Part shown: in pieces, positions 1-10,548 of the stretch
How the letters are laid out: each line of letters opens with the position of its first letter
Position numbering within the stretch: the stretch's first letter is position 1
Origin: an uncultured bacterium
GTDB taxonomy: Bacteria > Cyanobacteriota > Vampirovibrionia > Gastranaerophilales > Gastranaerophilaceae
Assembly: GCA_902779645.1 (NCBI GenBank)
Contig: CACZCH010000015.1
Coordinates: 1-64,000, forward strand
Length of the DNA: 64,000 nucleotides
Direction of reading: 5' to 3'
Translations under genes and position numbers: made by a program
Notes under the pieces: model-generated
Told to the model about the DNA's origin: nothing
The model's input: only the letters and a program-made list of their open reading frames with translations
Database searches by the model: none

Positions 1-75
1 AATCGTTATAAAAACCATAGAATTTGGTATAAAGTAACGTTTATAATTCATTCTAATATTATACAATAAGTATTT

Positions 76-100
76 GTCGGGTTAAAACCCGACCTATAAG
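76..100. repeat. Palindromic intergenic repeat (GTCGGGTT/AACCCGAC)
   Basis: A perfect 8-bp inverted repeat with a 2-nt loop (76-93) is followed by CTATAAG. Read on the minus strand it is TATAGGTCGGG..., resembling repeats at 33346-33376 (GTAGGTTGGGCA...) and 40853-40880 (GTAGGTCAGGCA...). This looks like a dispersed hairpin family. I see no convincing gene in 1-421; the stretch holds this and the next two repeats and a tRNA terminator. Confidence 0.55.
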
Positions 101-219
101 CTATATTTGAGGCAAATATTTACTCCTTCAAGAGTCTTTTTGAGGACATTTTTGTTACCAAAATCGGACATTTCGGACATTTTGAATCAAATAATTTCCG
201 ACCTTTATGAATCGGCAAA

Positions 220-254
220 AGCTGGATTGCTTCGGGCTTATGCCCTCGTAATGA
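220..254 (-). repeat. Dispersed palindromic repeat, copy A
   Basis: On the minus strand it reads ATTACGAGGGC ... GCCCGAAGCAATCCAGC, an imperfect palindrome. A second copy at 59670-59705 (plus strand) reads ATTGCGAGGGC ... GCCCGTGGCAATCCAGC. Each copy lies close to one of the window's two tRNA genes. Repeats of this general ATTGCGAGG...GGCAATCC form are widespread in bacterial intergenic DNA. Confidence 0.7.
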
Positions 255-264
255 TATTTGTCCC

Positions 265-292
265 TTCCGACCAAATGTCCTGTTAAAAGGTA
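265..292 (-). repeat. Dispersed 27-bp repeat, copy A
   Basis: On the minus strand ACCTTTTAACAGGACATTTG continues to GTCGGAA. The same string with one mismatch (GTTGGAA) is at 34905-34931 on the plus strand. Both copies are intergenic and next to other palindromes, so they look like parts of composite repeat blocks. Confidence 0.6.
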
Positions 293-386
293 CCGGAGAA
301 GGACTCCGCCCGAGAAGATTAAGTATCTTCGAGGGAAGGAGGGGAAGAACCCACTGGGTGAGAAGCCCTCCCAAATTTTTTCATTA

Positions 387-413
387 AAAAAGAGAGCTGA
401 AATGCTCTCTTTT
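387..413 (-). terminator. Rho-independent terminator after tRNA-Met
   Basis: Stem AGAGAGC/GCTCTCT with a 6-nt loop, extended by A/T pairs; read on the minus strand the stem is followed by a run of T. It lies 9 nt beyond the 3' end of the tRNA. Confidence 0.75.
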
Positions 414-421
414 ATTAAATT

Positions 422-493
422 TGGGCCCGGAGGGATTCGAACCCACGACCAAAGGATTATGAGTCCTCTGCGCTACCGCTGCGCCACAGGCCC
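422..493 (-). tRNA. tRNA-Met (anticodon CAT)
   Basis: On the minus strand the acceptor GGGCCTG pairs with CGGGCCC over 7 bp (one G-T), followed by discriminator A. The anticodon loop CTCATAA sits on an AGGA-type stem, and GGTTCGAATCC is the T-loop. CCA is not encoded. The AGGACTCATAATCCT arm fits elongator tRNA-Met rather than initiator or tRNA-Ile2, but that sub-type is inference. The 22 bp around its 5' end are duplicated twice upstream (see next entry). Confidence 0.93.
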
Positions 494-750
494 GTGACGA
501 CTTAGATATTCAATTGTAAACTTTTTTCTTGACCTGGTCTTGCGCTAGCCAAACTATCGTTTGTGCTACCTACCTCTCAGAAAACTTGACGTTTAGTCAA
601 CTTTTCTTCGGCAGAGTGCCACAGGCCCGTGACGACTTAATTATTTAATTTTTATTTTCGCCGCGTTAGCTCTGCGCTACCTAATCTCCTTCGAAACGTG
701 ACGTTTAGTCACCTTTCTCGTCGATTGTCACAGGCCCGTGGCGACCTTCT
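494..750 (-). repeat. Two tandem units: covarying hairpin plus duplicated tRNA-Met 5' end
   Basis: The 22-bp sequence covering the tRNA 5' end (483-504) recurs exactly at 618-639 and with mismatches at 727-748. Next to each extra copy is a hairpin: 581-605 is AAAA-c-TTGAC-GTTTA-GTCAA-c-TTTT and 693-717 is GAAA-c-GTGAC-GTTTA-GTCAC-c-TTTC. The two differ by compensatory changes in the stem. Tracts resembling the tRNA D-arm (TGCGCTACC-like) lie on the far side of each hairpin. The same hairpin class occurs twice beside tRNA-Leu (59486-59510, 59610-59634). I see no gene in this stretch. Confidence 0.75.
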
Positions 751-847
751 AATAATATCAACTAAAAAGTTAAAAATCAACCCTATTGTAAAATAACAAT
801 TGGCATGAGCTTGTAAGTAGCGGTTTCTATCCCAACAATATATCATA

Positions 848-1489
848 TTATATGTTTTTAGCGATTTGTTTTGCGATTGTGTGAGGATTGATTTTGTTTA
901 GATAATTCCTGCACTCGCCGTTTGATAATATGTTTTCGCCGATTTTTTCAAAAATGTAATCAATATTATTTATTGACTTGCCTTTTAAAATTAAGTCAGA
1001 CAGTATTGTATTTATATCTACGACTGAAAGTACACTGCTTATATCCCAAATCAGACGTCCGTTTTTCTTCTGAACTTTATCAATATATTTTTCTGTAAGT
1101 TCGTTTGTGAATATTTTTTCTAAGTTGTCATAAATTACTGTTTTCAGTGCCTCATAAATCTCTTCTCGCGTTTCTTCTTCTCTTGGGATAACAAACCCGT
1201 CAAACACTTTTTTACCGCGAATAAGTATGACAAATTCATTTTCCTGTATACAGCAATTGTCTTTTATATTTACGGCGGGCATGATAAAACCGCATTCTTC
1301 TTTTATTTCGCATCGAATAGCACCTATGGTTTCTACTATGCCGGACGTAAACGAGTATAAATCACTTCCTATTTCTATTTTGATAATATCTTCCGATAAA
1401 CTATCAAATAAGTTATCAATCTTTTTGTATACTGATTCTCTGACAATTTGAGAATTCCTTTGTAATAAATTTCTGAACCTCTTTAGCAT
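848..1489 (-). CDS. Standalone FlhA C-terminal-like protein
   Basis: 213 residues, no membrane segment. Residues about 35-100 match the start of the FlhA/FHIPEP cytoplasmic export-gate domain: an I-E-I-G motif, then I-x-x-I-R, a G-F-I-M-P-A-V-N-I-K-D-N stretch (family: GF..P.V.I.DN), then I-R-G-K-K-V. Residues about 145-190 fit the later helical part (I-x-x-V-L-S-V-V-D-I-N-T-I-L). FlhA proper has about 8 N-terminal transmembrane helices and about 690 residues; here only the cytoplasmic part exists as its own gene. It is divergent from gyrB. It might bind export chaperones or substrates, or be a degenerate paralogue. Family assignment is fairly secure from motifs; function is unknown. Confidence 0.6.
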   Translation of the reverse strand: MLKRFRNLLQRNSQIVRESVYKKIDNLFDSLSEDIIKIEIGSDLYSFTSGIVETIGAIRCEIKEECGFIMPAVNIKDNCCIQENEFVILIRGKKVFDGFVIPREEETREEIYEALKTVIYDNLEKIFTNELTEKYIDKVQKKNGRLIWDISSVLSVVDINTILSDLILKGKSINNIDYIFEKIGENILSNGECRNYLNKINPHTIAKQIAKNI

Positions 1490-1642
1490 ATTTTTTTATT
1501 AATACTTTTTTTTATTATGTCAAATTTTGTAAAAATATTTTTTTGTTGTTATATTTACCTCTGTTTATGGTACAATAATAATATATGATTGAATAAAAGG
1601 GATATCTGATTTGTCAGATTTCAATAATAACGAGGGGGATAA

Positions 1643-4075
<2,433 letters not shown>

Positions 4076-4097
4076 TATAAAAATTAAATATTAATTT

Positions 4098-4143
4098 AAG
4101 TAACCAAGTGAACAAATCTTTTGTTTTACTTGGTTATTTTTTA
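4098..4143 (+). terminator. Terminator after gyrB
   Basis: Inverted repeat TAACCAAGT ... ACTTGGTTA with an A/T-rich loop, then a T-rich tract, 25 nt after the gyrB stop. Confidence 0.75.
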
Positions 4144-4202
4144 TAAATTTATTAAGTCTGCAAGAGTTTTGTAAATTTTTGTAAAATTTTTCCATTTATC
4201 CC

Positions 4203-4229
4203 TAAAGTTTTTGAAAAAAGTGCCGATAT
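4203..4229 (+). promoter_or_regulatory. FliA (sigma-28) type promoter for fliD
   Basis: TAAAGTTT (4203-4210), an exact 11-nt spacer, then GCCGATAT (4222-4229). The known sigma-28 consensus is TAAAGTTT-N11-GCCGATAA, so only the last base differs. A TTTTGTAAATTTTTGTAAAA tract lies about 30 nt upstream. It is 124 nt before the fliD ATG. Confidence 0.85.
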
Positions 4230-4283
4230 ATATAATATAAAAATAAATTTCATCTATTTAAAGGGTTGAAATGTTGTGAAACA

Positions 4284-4326
4284 TGGTATATAATTATATA
4301 TATTATATATATCGAAGTATATACCA
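4284..4326 (+). promoter_or_regulatory. Inverted repeat in fliD leader
   Basis: Perfect 9-bp inverted repeat TGGTATATA/TATATACCA with an AT-rich 25-nt loop, between the sigma-28 promoter and the ribosome binding site (AAAGGA). It could fold in the mRNA leader or be an operator; no function is shown. Confidence 0.5.
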
Positions 4327-4352
4327 ATCGTAAACAAAAAGGATTTTGAATT

Positions 4353-6101
4353 ATGGCAATTTCATTTAGCGGACTGGGTTCAGGCTTAGACACATCTTCA
4401 TGGGTAGATGCTTTTGTATCTGTAAAACAGCAGGATATTACTAAATTCCAAAAACAATTGACTAAAAGTCAATCTACTAAAGCTGCGCTTACTACTACAA
4501 GAAGTGCTGTATCAAATTTAAGAAGCGCCATAGAAAAATTAACTGATGCTAAATTCGGCGGTGTTTTCGATTTGTTTGGTAAGAGTAATGCAGTATCTTC
4601 TAATGATGAGGTATTTACTGCTACTGTCGGGACTAACGCAAGAAGACAAAGTTATGATATAAATGTTAAACAATTGGCAACATATACAAAGGCAACTTCA
4701 CGTAATTCCGCAAGTTCTGTTGCAGATGATTCAACTTCTTTAAAGAGCTTAGGAATTACTAAAGGTACTTTAACTGCTTATGTAAACGGTGTTAAAAATA
4801 CTTTCAGTATTGGTGAAAGTGATACTATCGGTGATTTAAAAACTGTTTTAGCTGACGCCGGTATTGCTTTAAATGTTGAAGAAGACGGAGTAATGACATT
4901 TTCAGCAGTAAATCCCGAAGATACTATTCATATAGGTACAACAACTGATACTTCAAATTTAGTATCGCTTGTCGGTTTAGAAAGACAGGAAGATGGCAGT
5001 TATGCTTCAACAAATTCTGTATACAAAGCAACAACTGCTACGAAATTGACATCTGAAGACTCAGGTTTTAATCAAACAATAACAGCAGGTACATTTACAA
5101 TCGGTAATGCAGAATTTAATATTAATGGTGAAACGACTTTGTCATCTTTAATATCAGCAATAAATGAAAATGAAGATGCTCAGGCTTATGCATTTTGGGA
5201 TGACGCAACGGGCAAATTATCAATTACATCTACTAAAGAAGGCGCTTCTTTTATTAATATAGAAGCAGGTACGAGCAACTTCACCGATGTGATGGGTTTG
5301 ACTGAATCAGAATGGGATGAAGATGGCAATTTAGTTTCAACAAAAATGTATACTGATGCTCAGGAACTCGGTCAAAATGCTATATTCTCAGTCAACGGAA
5401 CAGTTATGACATCTACTTCAAATACTGTAACTGAAGATGTTACAAGAATGGAAGGTGTTACTCTTAATTTGAAAAGAGCAAATACTGAAGATGACGGAAA
5501 AACAACTTTAAATGTTACTCAGGATACAAGCGGACTAAAAGAAGCAATCAACAGCTTTGTAACAGCATACAATGATATGTTTTCTCAGATTGATAAAGTT
5601 ACTGCAAATGGGGCGGAACTTCACGGGGAATCTTCTTTAACAAGCCTCAAAAATACAATCAGAAGTTATGCAAACGGTTCAAATGATATGAACGGCGGTG
5701 TGTATAAATTGTTGTCGGAAATAGGAATTTCCACTGCCCAAGCAGATTCTAATAATTTATCAGCAGATACTAATGCACTTGCTTTTGATGAAGAAAAATT
5801 CATTAAGGCATTAGAGGAAAATCCGGAATCAGTAAAGGCATTATTATCAGGCGAAAATGGTATTTTCTCAATGATGGAAGATACTGTTGAACAAAGTTTG
5901 AAAGCGGCAAGCGGATTCTTTGATATAAAGACATCTACTCTTGATGCTGACATTAAAAAAACAGAAGAAAAAATAACAAAGAAAAATAAAAGTATTGCAA
6001 CATATAAAGCACAATTAGAGAAGAAATTCCAAGCAATGGAAAACATGATTGCTCAAATGCAGCAAAATTACTCTAAATTTACAGGAGGAATAGCTTCATA
6101 A
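4353..6101 (+). CDS. fliD: Flagellar hook-associated protein 2 (filament cap)
   Basis: 582 residues. FliD caps the growing flagellar filament and helps flagellin fold on export. The N-terminus (S-F-S-G-L-G-S-G-L-D-T) is the FliD N-terminal signature, and the conserved early block continues to about residue 100. Two internal flagellin IN-type segments follow (near 145-165 and 250-270). The last 150 residues form the FliD C-terminal domain, ending in a long coiled coil with M-x-x-M-I-A-Q-M-Q-Q-N-Y-S-K-F. There is no signal peptide, as expected for type III export. Its own sigma-28 promoter supports late flagellar expression. It stands alone here with no fliS or fliC nearby. Confidence 0.92.
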   Translation: MAISFSGLGSGLDTSSWVDAFVSVKQQDITKFQKQLTKSQSTKAALTTTRSAVSNLRSAIEKLTDAKFGGVFDLFGKSNAVSSNDEVFTATVGTNARRQSYDINVKQLATYTKATSRNSASSVADDSTSLKSLGITKGTLTAYVNGVKNTFSIGESDTIGDLKTVLADAGIALNVEEDGVMTFSAVNPEDTIHIGTTTDTSNLVSLVGLERQEDGSYASTNSVYKATTATKLTSEDSGFNQTITAGTFTIGNAEFNINGETTLSSLISAINENEDAQAYAFWDDATGKLSITSTKEGASFINIEAGTSNFTDVMGLTESEWDEDGNLVSTKMYTDAQELGQNAIFSVNGTVMTSTSNTVTEDVTRMEGVTLNLKRANTEDDGKTTLNVTQDTSGLKEAINSFVTAYNDMFSQIDKVTANGAELHGESSLTSLKNTIRSYANGSNDMNGGVYKLLSEIGISTAQADSNNLSADTNALAFDEEKFIKALEENPESVKALLSGENGIFSMMEDTVEQSLKAASGFFDIKTSTLDADIKKTEEKITKKNKSIATYKAQLEKKFQAMENMIAQMQQNYSKFTGGIAS

Positions 6102-6318
6102 TCTTCTGTTAGCGGGAGGTGCTTTTATAATGCTTTTTTATGCTATCTGCATGGAATAGTTATGAGATAAAAGCAATTGTAGTATGTTATTTGGCATTAC
6201 TATCTTTGGAGGTTAAATACGTTTCATATTTTTACTTCCCACATATATTTACCCTTCCCCCACTTTAAAAAGATGTTGAAATATAGTACAATAGAAAAGT
6301 AGTTATTAGGAGGTGTAC

Positions 6319-6669
6319 ATGCATATACACGTAAACGGTAAAAACATTGAAATTACAGACGCAATCAAAGCTTATGTAAAGGAAAAAGTAGGTAAAGTTG
6401 TTAATCACTACGATCAAATTACAGCGATTGATGTTGTTTTGTCTGTAATCAAAAACCCTTCTGCATCAGGAAAACACGTTGCTGAAGTTTCTTGCAAAAT
6501 GAACACCGGGGTGATTCATTGCGAAGAATCTGCAGAATCTATGTACGCAAGTATAGACCTTTTGGCAGACAAGCTCGACAGACAGGTTAAAAAATTCAAA
6601 GACAAATCACTTTCTTCAGACAAGTCTTCTATCAGAAACACAGAGACTCCTGAGGTAGTAGAAAGCTAG
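6319..6669 (+). CDS. hpf: Ribosome hibernation promoting factor, short form (HPF/RaiA)
   Basis: 116 residues. HPF-family proteins bind the 30S decoding region and stop translation in stationary phase. The beta-alpha-beta-beta-beta-alpha sequence fits: H-V-N-G-K-N-I-E-I-T-D-A-I-K at the start, and a final helix with I-D-L-L-A-D-K-L-D-R-Q-V-K-K-F-K. It lacks the C-terminal dimerisation domain of long HPF, which cyanobacterial LrtA has. ATG at 6319 is chosen because AGGAGG lies 6 nt upstream; an in-frame GTG at 6313 overlaps that site. A likely promoter is TTTAAA-17 nt-TACAAT at about 6263-6292. Confidence 0.9.
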   Translation: MHIHVNGKNIEITDAIKAYVKEKVGKVVNHYDQITAIDVVLSVIKNPSASGKHVAEVSCKMNTGVIHCEESAESMYASIDLLADKLDRQVKKFKDKSLSSDKSSIRNTETPEVVES

Positions 6670-6706
6670 TCTTTATATATAAAAATTTAATATGAGATAT
6701 CAAAAT

Positions 6707-6738
6707 TCGCCGATGAAATAATCCCATCGGCGATTTTT
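6707..6738 (+). terminator. Terminator after hpf
   Basis: Nine-bp stem TCGCCGATG/CATCGGCGA with a 9-nt loop followed by TTTTTC. Confidence 0.85.
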
Positions 6739-6781
6739 CTTTGTATAAATATATTACATTTAACAATTCTTAATAAAAAAC

Positions 6782-6812
6782 GCAATTTACGTAAGTTATA
6801 ATACTTTATATA
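6782..6812 (+). promoter_or_regulatory. Promoter-like pattern GCAATTT-N15-CTTTATATA (copy 1)
   Basis: GCAATTT at 6782-6788, 15-nt spacer, CTTTATATA at 6804-6812. The same arrangement lies upstream of the genes ending at 12181, 31897, 33381 and the operon starting at 55518. Transcription would start a few bases inside the first possible ATG (6814), which argues for the GTG at 6841 as the true start of the downstream gene. Confidence 0.6.
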
Positions 6813-6840
6813 TATGAAGGTTAAAATAACAGGTAATATT

Positions 6841-8244
6841 GTGTCAATTGTAAATAATAATTCGAATAGTCTGAATTCTTATATTCGTCCCGCATTTAAG
6901 GCGAACGAACAGAGCGGATTGAATATTATCACAAAACCAATTGATAAGGTTGAAAATATTGTTAACAGTACGGTTGATACATTTGTGCCAGAGTCTCAAG
7001 ATGAAGAGAAGAAAAAATCACATAAGACTGCGATTCGTGTAGGCAGTACGGTCTTAGTATTAAGCGCTATTGTGGCGTTATTAAACCCAAAATTTTCTTC
7101 AAATTTAGTTAACAAGTTGAAAACAAAATCTACTAAAGCAGGGAATAAGGCAAGGATAGATAATTCTATTGTTGGTGCTTGGAACAAAGTTAAAGAAAAG
7201 AGTTTGAACGGATTAACAAACGTTATTCAAGTTTTGAATAACCTGAACTCTATAAAAGATGAATTATTTCAAAAATTGTGTAATAAAACTTCCGTAACAA
7301 AAAAAATACATCAATCTATAACAAAAGGATTTGATAAAATAAGCAGACAAACAGTTTTTAGAAAACATAAGAATGCTTCAAAACAGATGAAAATGCTGGA
7401 TGATATTATAAATCAATACAAGGGCAGGTTATCGGAAGCTGATAAAAAGATTTTAGACGAAAAAATCGCAGAGATAAAAAGAATGCAAGAATATTTTAGT
7501 TCTGATAAAACTAAAGAAAGACTTGCTAAGCAGGAATGTGTAATGCAAAATCTTGAAAAAGAGGTTTCGGATAAGATTAAGCTTGCGAAAGATACTGTTT
7601 GGAGCAAAGTAAAAGGTAATAAGCTTGAAAACGAAATGAAGCTTAAGGATACTTGCAGTTTTTGGGCAGAAGATGCGCTTATGTCAGAACGAAGCAGGTT
7701 AGAAGAAAATGGAGTTAGCATAATTAATTCTCTTGTTGGAGACGGAAAGACAAAGACAGGTGCATACAGAGATGTGGTAGAACTGTTGTCTTCTAAATTG
7801 AGTGAGAGTGAGAAAAATGCATTGGACGAAAGCCTTAAGCATCTGGATAAATCACTGAGAAAAGCAAATAAAACGGAATGTGTAGAATATTTTGATAAAA
7901 AACGCGATTTATTGCTCGGCGGGGCTCCGACGGATGTATTAACTGCTCTTGCAAGTTTGACAGCAAGCGGTATTGCAATCGGAGTCGCAGACAGCAAGGA
8001 GGATAGGATATCCCGATTTATCTCCGGTGCTCTGCCTGTGTTTGCAGGTCTAGGAGTTTCGACAGCACTAACTGCGATGCTTTTCTCAGGAGGTAAAGGT
8101 ATGGCATTAGGTACAGGCTCAGGTATGGTTTTAAGTGCTTTGGGCAGTGCTGCCAGTCATAAACTTTTCCCGAAAACTAACACTGAAGGAGATGTATATA
8201 TAGCAGAAAATCAATCCGCAAATGGTGAGGTAAAAAATGCTTAG
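6841..8244 (+). CDS. Tagged membrane protein of unknown function
   Basis: 467 residues from GTG 6841 (ATG 6814 would add nine). I do not recognise a family. Residues 17-22 (R-P-A-F-K-A-N) are the F-K-A tag seen at the N-termini of several proteins here. One hydrophobic segment lies near 68-86. A long lysine- and glutamate-rich helical region with coiled-coil character follows. The C-terminal hydrophobic stretch (about 365-435) has two or three segments rich in Gly and Ala. The GTG start is preferred because AGG lies 7 nt upstream, the product then starts like other tagged proteins, and the promoter-like element ends at 6812. It converges with the next gene, overlapping by 4 nt. Confidence 0.6.
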   Translation: MSIVNNNSNSLNSYIRPAFKANEQSGLNIITKPIDKVENIVNSTVDTFVPESQDEEKKKSHKTAIRVGSTVLVLSAIVALLNPKFSSNLVNKLKTKSTKAGNKARIDNSIVGAWNKVKEKSLNGLTNVIQVLNNLNSIKDELFQKLCNKTSVTKKIHQSITKGFDKISRQTVFRKHKNASKQMKMLDDIINQYKGRLSEADKKILDEKIAEIKRMQEYFSSDKTKERLAKQECVMQNLEKEVSDKIKLAKDTVWSKVKGNKLENEMKLKDTCSFWAEDALMSERSRLEENGVSIINSLVGDGKTKTGAYRDVVELLSSKLSESEKNALDESLKHLDKSLRKANKTECVEYFDKKRDLLLGGAPTDVLTALASLTASGIAIGVADSKEDRISRFISGALPVFAGLGVSTALTAMLFSGGKGMALGTGSGMVLSALGSAASHKLFPKTNTEGDVYIAENQSANGEVKNA

Positions 8245-8756
8245 CGTATTTCTTGAACTATTTTTAAAACATTTTTCTTTAATGTTTTGTAATCCTTGTT
8301 ATTGTCAATTATATAATCCCAATCCTGAATATCATCAAGATCAACTTCCGTGACGTCATTTTCTCCAATGAGTTTTCCGCCGCGGGATTCTCGAAGTTTT
8401 CTATCAGCTTCTATTCTGATTGAGATTGCTCCGGCTGATTTGAAGAGCTCGTATTCATGCTTGATTCTTACATCTGTTACGACAATATTCCCTTCTTGGG
8501 CAATAATTTTCTTAAGCCAATAATCTTTGTCTTGCGCACGTCCCCAATTGCCAAGGTCAATTAAACCCTGACGATATTTAGGCTTGTTTGCTTCAATTTC
8601 TTCATAAGTTACGTTATTAAGTTTTCCGTATTCCAATTTAATAACATCACCCATAGCGCAACGCTTGAATGACGGCATCCCATCCATTAAAATTTTTGCT
8701 GCTGTGTCTTTTCCAGAATATTGTTTCCCTGAAAAAATAATTATTCTGTTTGCCAT
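8241..8756 (-). CDS. P-loop kinase, phosphomevalonate kinase (animal-type)/dNMP kinase-like
   Basis: 171 residues. The Walker A loop is G-K-Q-Y-S-G-K-D-T (10-18). The rest follows the pattern of the nucleoside-monophosphate-kinase fold: a central W-G-R-x-Q-D-K-D-Y-W block, a strand ending T-D-V-R (94-98), a lid-like R-E-S-R-G-G, and a late D-W-D-Y-I-I-D-N-N. This order closely resembles animal-type phosphomevalonate kinase (Pfam P-mevalo_kinase) and phage-type deoxynucleotide monophosphate kinase. The substrate cannot be told from sequence; no mevalonate gene is nearby. It probably starts at ATG 8756, but no strong Shine-Dalgarno is visible. Confidence 0.6.
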   Translation of the reverse strand: MANRIIIFSGKQYSGKDTAAKILMDGMPSFKRCAMGDVIKLEYGKLNNVTYEEIEANKPKYRQGLIDLGNWGRAQDKDYWLKKIIAQEGNIVVTDVRIKHEYELFKSAGAISIRIEADRKLRESRGGKLIGENDVTEVDLDDIQDWDYIIDNNKDYKTLKKNVLKIVQEIR

Positions 8757-8822
8757 AAAAATATTATATCATATTAAGCCTGCAATTTGGGTATAGTTGT
8801 CCAAGAACTTATTGTCTGTGAG

Positions 8823-9038
8823 TTATTTTTCAGGTACGGGGTCATATCCGCCTTCATTAAGAGGGTGACATCTGCAAATCCTTTTTATGCCGAGCCAGCC
8901 GCCTTTAAACACGCCAAAGCGTACAACAGCTTCCTTCATATATTCTGAGCAAGACGGATAAAATCTGCATCTGTGAGGAAGAAAAGCGGTTAGCTTTTGG
9001 TATAAATTTATAACAAAAACGATAAATTTTTTAATCAC
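8823..9038 (-). CDS. yidD: Membrane protein insertion efficiency factor YidD
   Basis: 71 residues from GTG 9038. The family signature is intact: an N-terminal amphipathic stretch, then [10 protein letters not shown] (23-32), [13 protein letters not shown] and a C-terminal G-G-Y-D-P-V-P. YidD assists YidC in inserting membrane proteins at the inner face of the cytoplasmic membrane. It usually sits with rpmH/rnpA/yidC, but here it directly follows an outer-membrane channel gene: its GTG overlaps that gene's TAG by one base. Translational coupling is likely. Confidence 0.93.
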   Translation of the reverse strand: MIKKFIVFVINLYQKLTAFLPHRCRFYPSCSEYMKEAVVRFGVFKGGWLGIKRICRCHPLNEGGYDPVPEK

Positions 9039-10465
9039 TATGAAAAGTTTCCTGCAATTGCTTTGTAGAAGTTTATATAATCTATCATACAGTCAAATTC
9101 TGTGTTGTATACCATTTTTTGTACGTTTAACAGATTTTCCTGCTGTTGGTCCAAATCCAATTTTGCAATTACGCCTTCTTCAAATTTTTGCTGTGTAAGC
9201 GCAAAATCTTTTTGTTCTAATGCTTGAATATTTTTTTGTTTTTCAAGTTTTTCTCTGTCCATATTTACAGAAACAAGAGTATCATTAACTTCCTGCATAG
9301 AGGTCAGGTTCACTTTTTCATAATTTCTCAGGCTTCTTTCAAAGGCAATTTTTTTTGCTTTAAGATTAGCAGTAAGAGCAAAGCCTTGGAATAGAGGTTG
9401 GAAAATTCCTCCGCCGACTCCCCAAACCATGTTGTTAGTTGTAAACAAGCTTTCAAAATATTTGTTGTTAAAGAAAATAAGACCACCCAGATTCAAACGC
9501 GGAAGCATCTCTTTCCTTGCTACACGAACATCTATTCCTGCTTTTTCAAGTAGTATTTCTGCTTTTTTATAATCAGGTCTTTGCATAATAACTTCTGAGC
9601 TTATTTCTTTTGGTATATCTCCCGAAAAACTTAAAATCTTATAATCAGCTCTTTTGTATTCATTGATATTATTAGGGCTGTCACCGACTAAAACAGCAAG
9701 CTGATGAAGAAGCTTTGTTCTTTCTTTTTTTAATTCAATTAAATCAGAAGTTCCCGCTATGTAGGCTTTATTTGCTTTCACAAGGTCTGAGGTTGATACT
9801 ATGCCTTCTTTATTTGAAATATTCATTATTTCAGAGATTTCTTTACGCAGTTTTACGATTTTTTCCTGCATATCAATCATTGCATCTAATTTAACGATGT
9901 TTATATAAACACTTCCGACAGCAGAAGCAATTGATATATAAGCGGTTTGTTCATCTAGAATAGATGCTTCATATAAATTTCTTACACCGGTTGTTTTGTT
10001 ATGATTTTTACCAAAAATATCGAGTTCATAGCTTGCTATAATCGGAACTCCGAAATTTCCCTGTGTTTTACCCATGAAATGTCCGTAACCGGGCAAGAAT
10101 CCTGCGGACAGACTCGGCATTTCCTGTGACCTTTGCATAATTACATTCTGATAATATTCATCGATTGTCAATGATGCCATTTTAAGGTCTTTGTTATTTT
10201 CAATCGCACGAATAATATAATCATTCAAATATTCGTCATTGAACTTAGCCCACCATGCCAAATTAACATATTCATATTTTTTAACGACAGGTTTAATTTC
10301 TTCAAACTTATATTTTTTTATATATGAATATATATTTTCCTGAACATAGTCCGAAGGTTCGTTTATTGGTTCATATTTATATGTAATATTATCGTCAACG
10401 GCATAAACCGAACTTGAACATAACATTGATAATAATACAGTAAGTGATAAAAGTTTCTTTTTCAT
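9038..10465 (-). CDS. TolC/NodT-family outer-membrane efflux channel
   Basis: 475 residues from ATG 10465, with GGGA upstream and a clear signal peptide (K-K-K-L-L-S..., ending S-S-V-Y-A). Two repeated OEP domains follow, with helical segments rich in Q and E, a Y-E-L-D-I-F-G-K segment near 165 and Q-R-P-D-Y in the middle, both typical of NodT-type channels. It would form the outer-membrane trimer of a tripartite exporter. It is divergent from a marR gene, with a perfect palindrome between them, and an HlyD/EmrA-type adaptor lies just after marR. No lipobox cysteine is seen. Confidence 0.85.
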   Translation of the reverse strand: MKKKLLSLTVLLSMLCSSSVYAVDDNITYKYEPINEPSDYVQENIYSYIKKYKFEEIKPVVKKYEYVNLAWWAKFNDEYLNDYIIRAIENNKDLKMASLTIDEYYQNVIMQRSQEMPSLSAGFLPGYGHFMGKTQGNFGVPIIASYELDIFGKNHNKTTGVRNLYEASILDEQTAYISIASAVGSVYINIVKLDAMIDMQEKIVKLRKEISEIMNISNKEGIVSTSDLVKANKAYIAGTSDLIELKKERTKLLHQLAVLVGDSPNNINEYKRADYKILSFSGDIPKEISSEVIMQRPDYKKAEILLEKAGIDVRVARKEMLPRLNLGGLIFFNNKYFESLFTTNNMVWGVGGGIFQPLFQGFALTANLKAKKIAFERSLRNYEKVNLTSMQEVNDTLVSVNMDREKLEKQKNIQALEQKDFALTQQKFEEGVIAKLDLDQQQENLLNVQKMVYNTEFDCMIDYINFYKAIAGNFS

Positions 10466-10548
10466 TAATGTCCCTTTTAATACCTGATTAAATAAGATTG
10501 GTATTAAATACCCCCCTTGATTTTTTACAATATGAATGATAACATAAA

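Noticed and set aside
120-374. 84-residue minus-strand ORF at the left edge
   Set aside because: It runs through two dispersed repeats and a terminator, has no ribosome site and no recognisable domain.
1490-1642. Replication origin next to gyrB
   Set aside because: No dnaA, dnaN or recF, and no cluster of DnaA boxes is visible; gyrB here looks detached from an oriC context.
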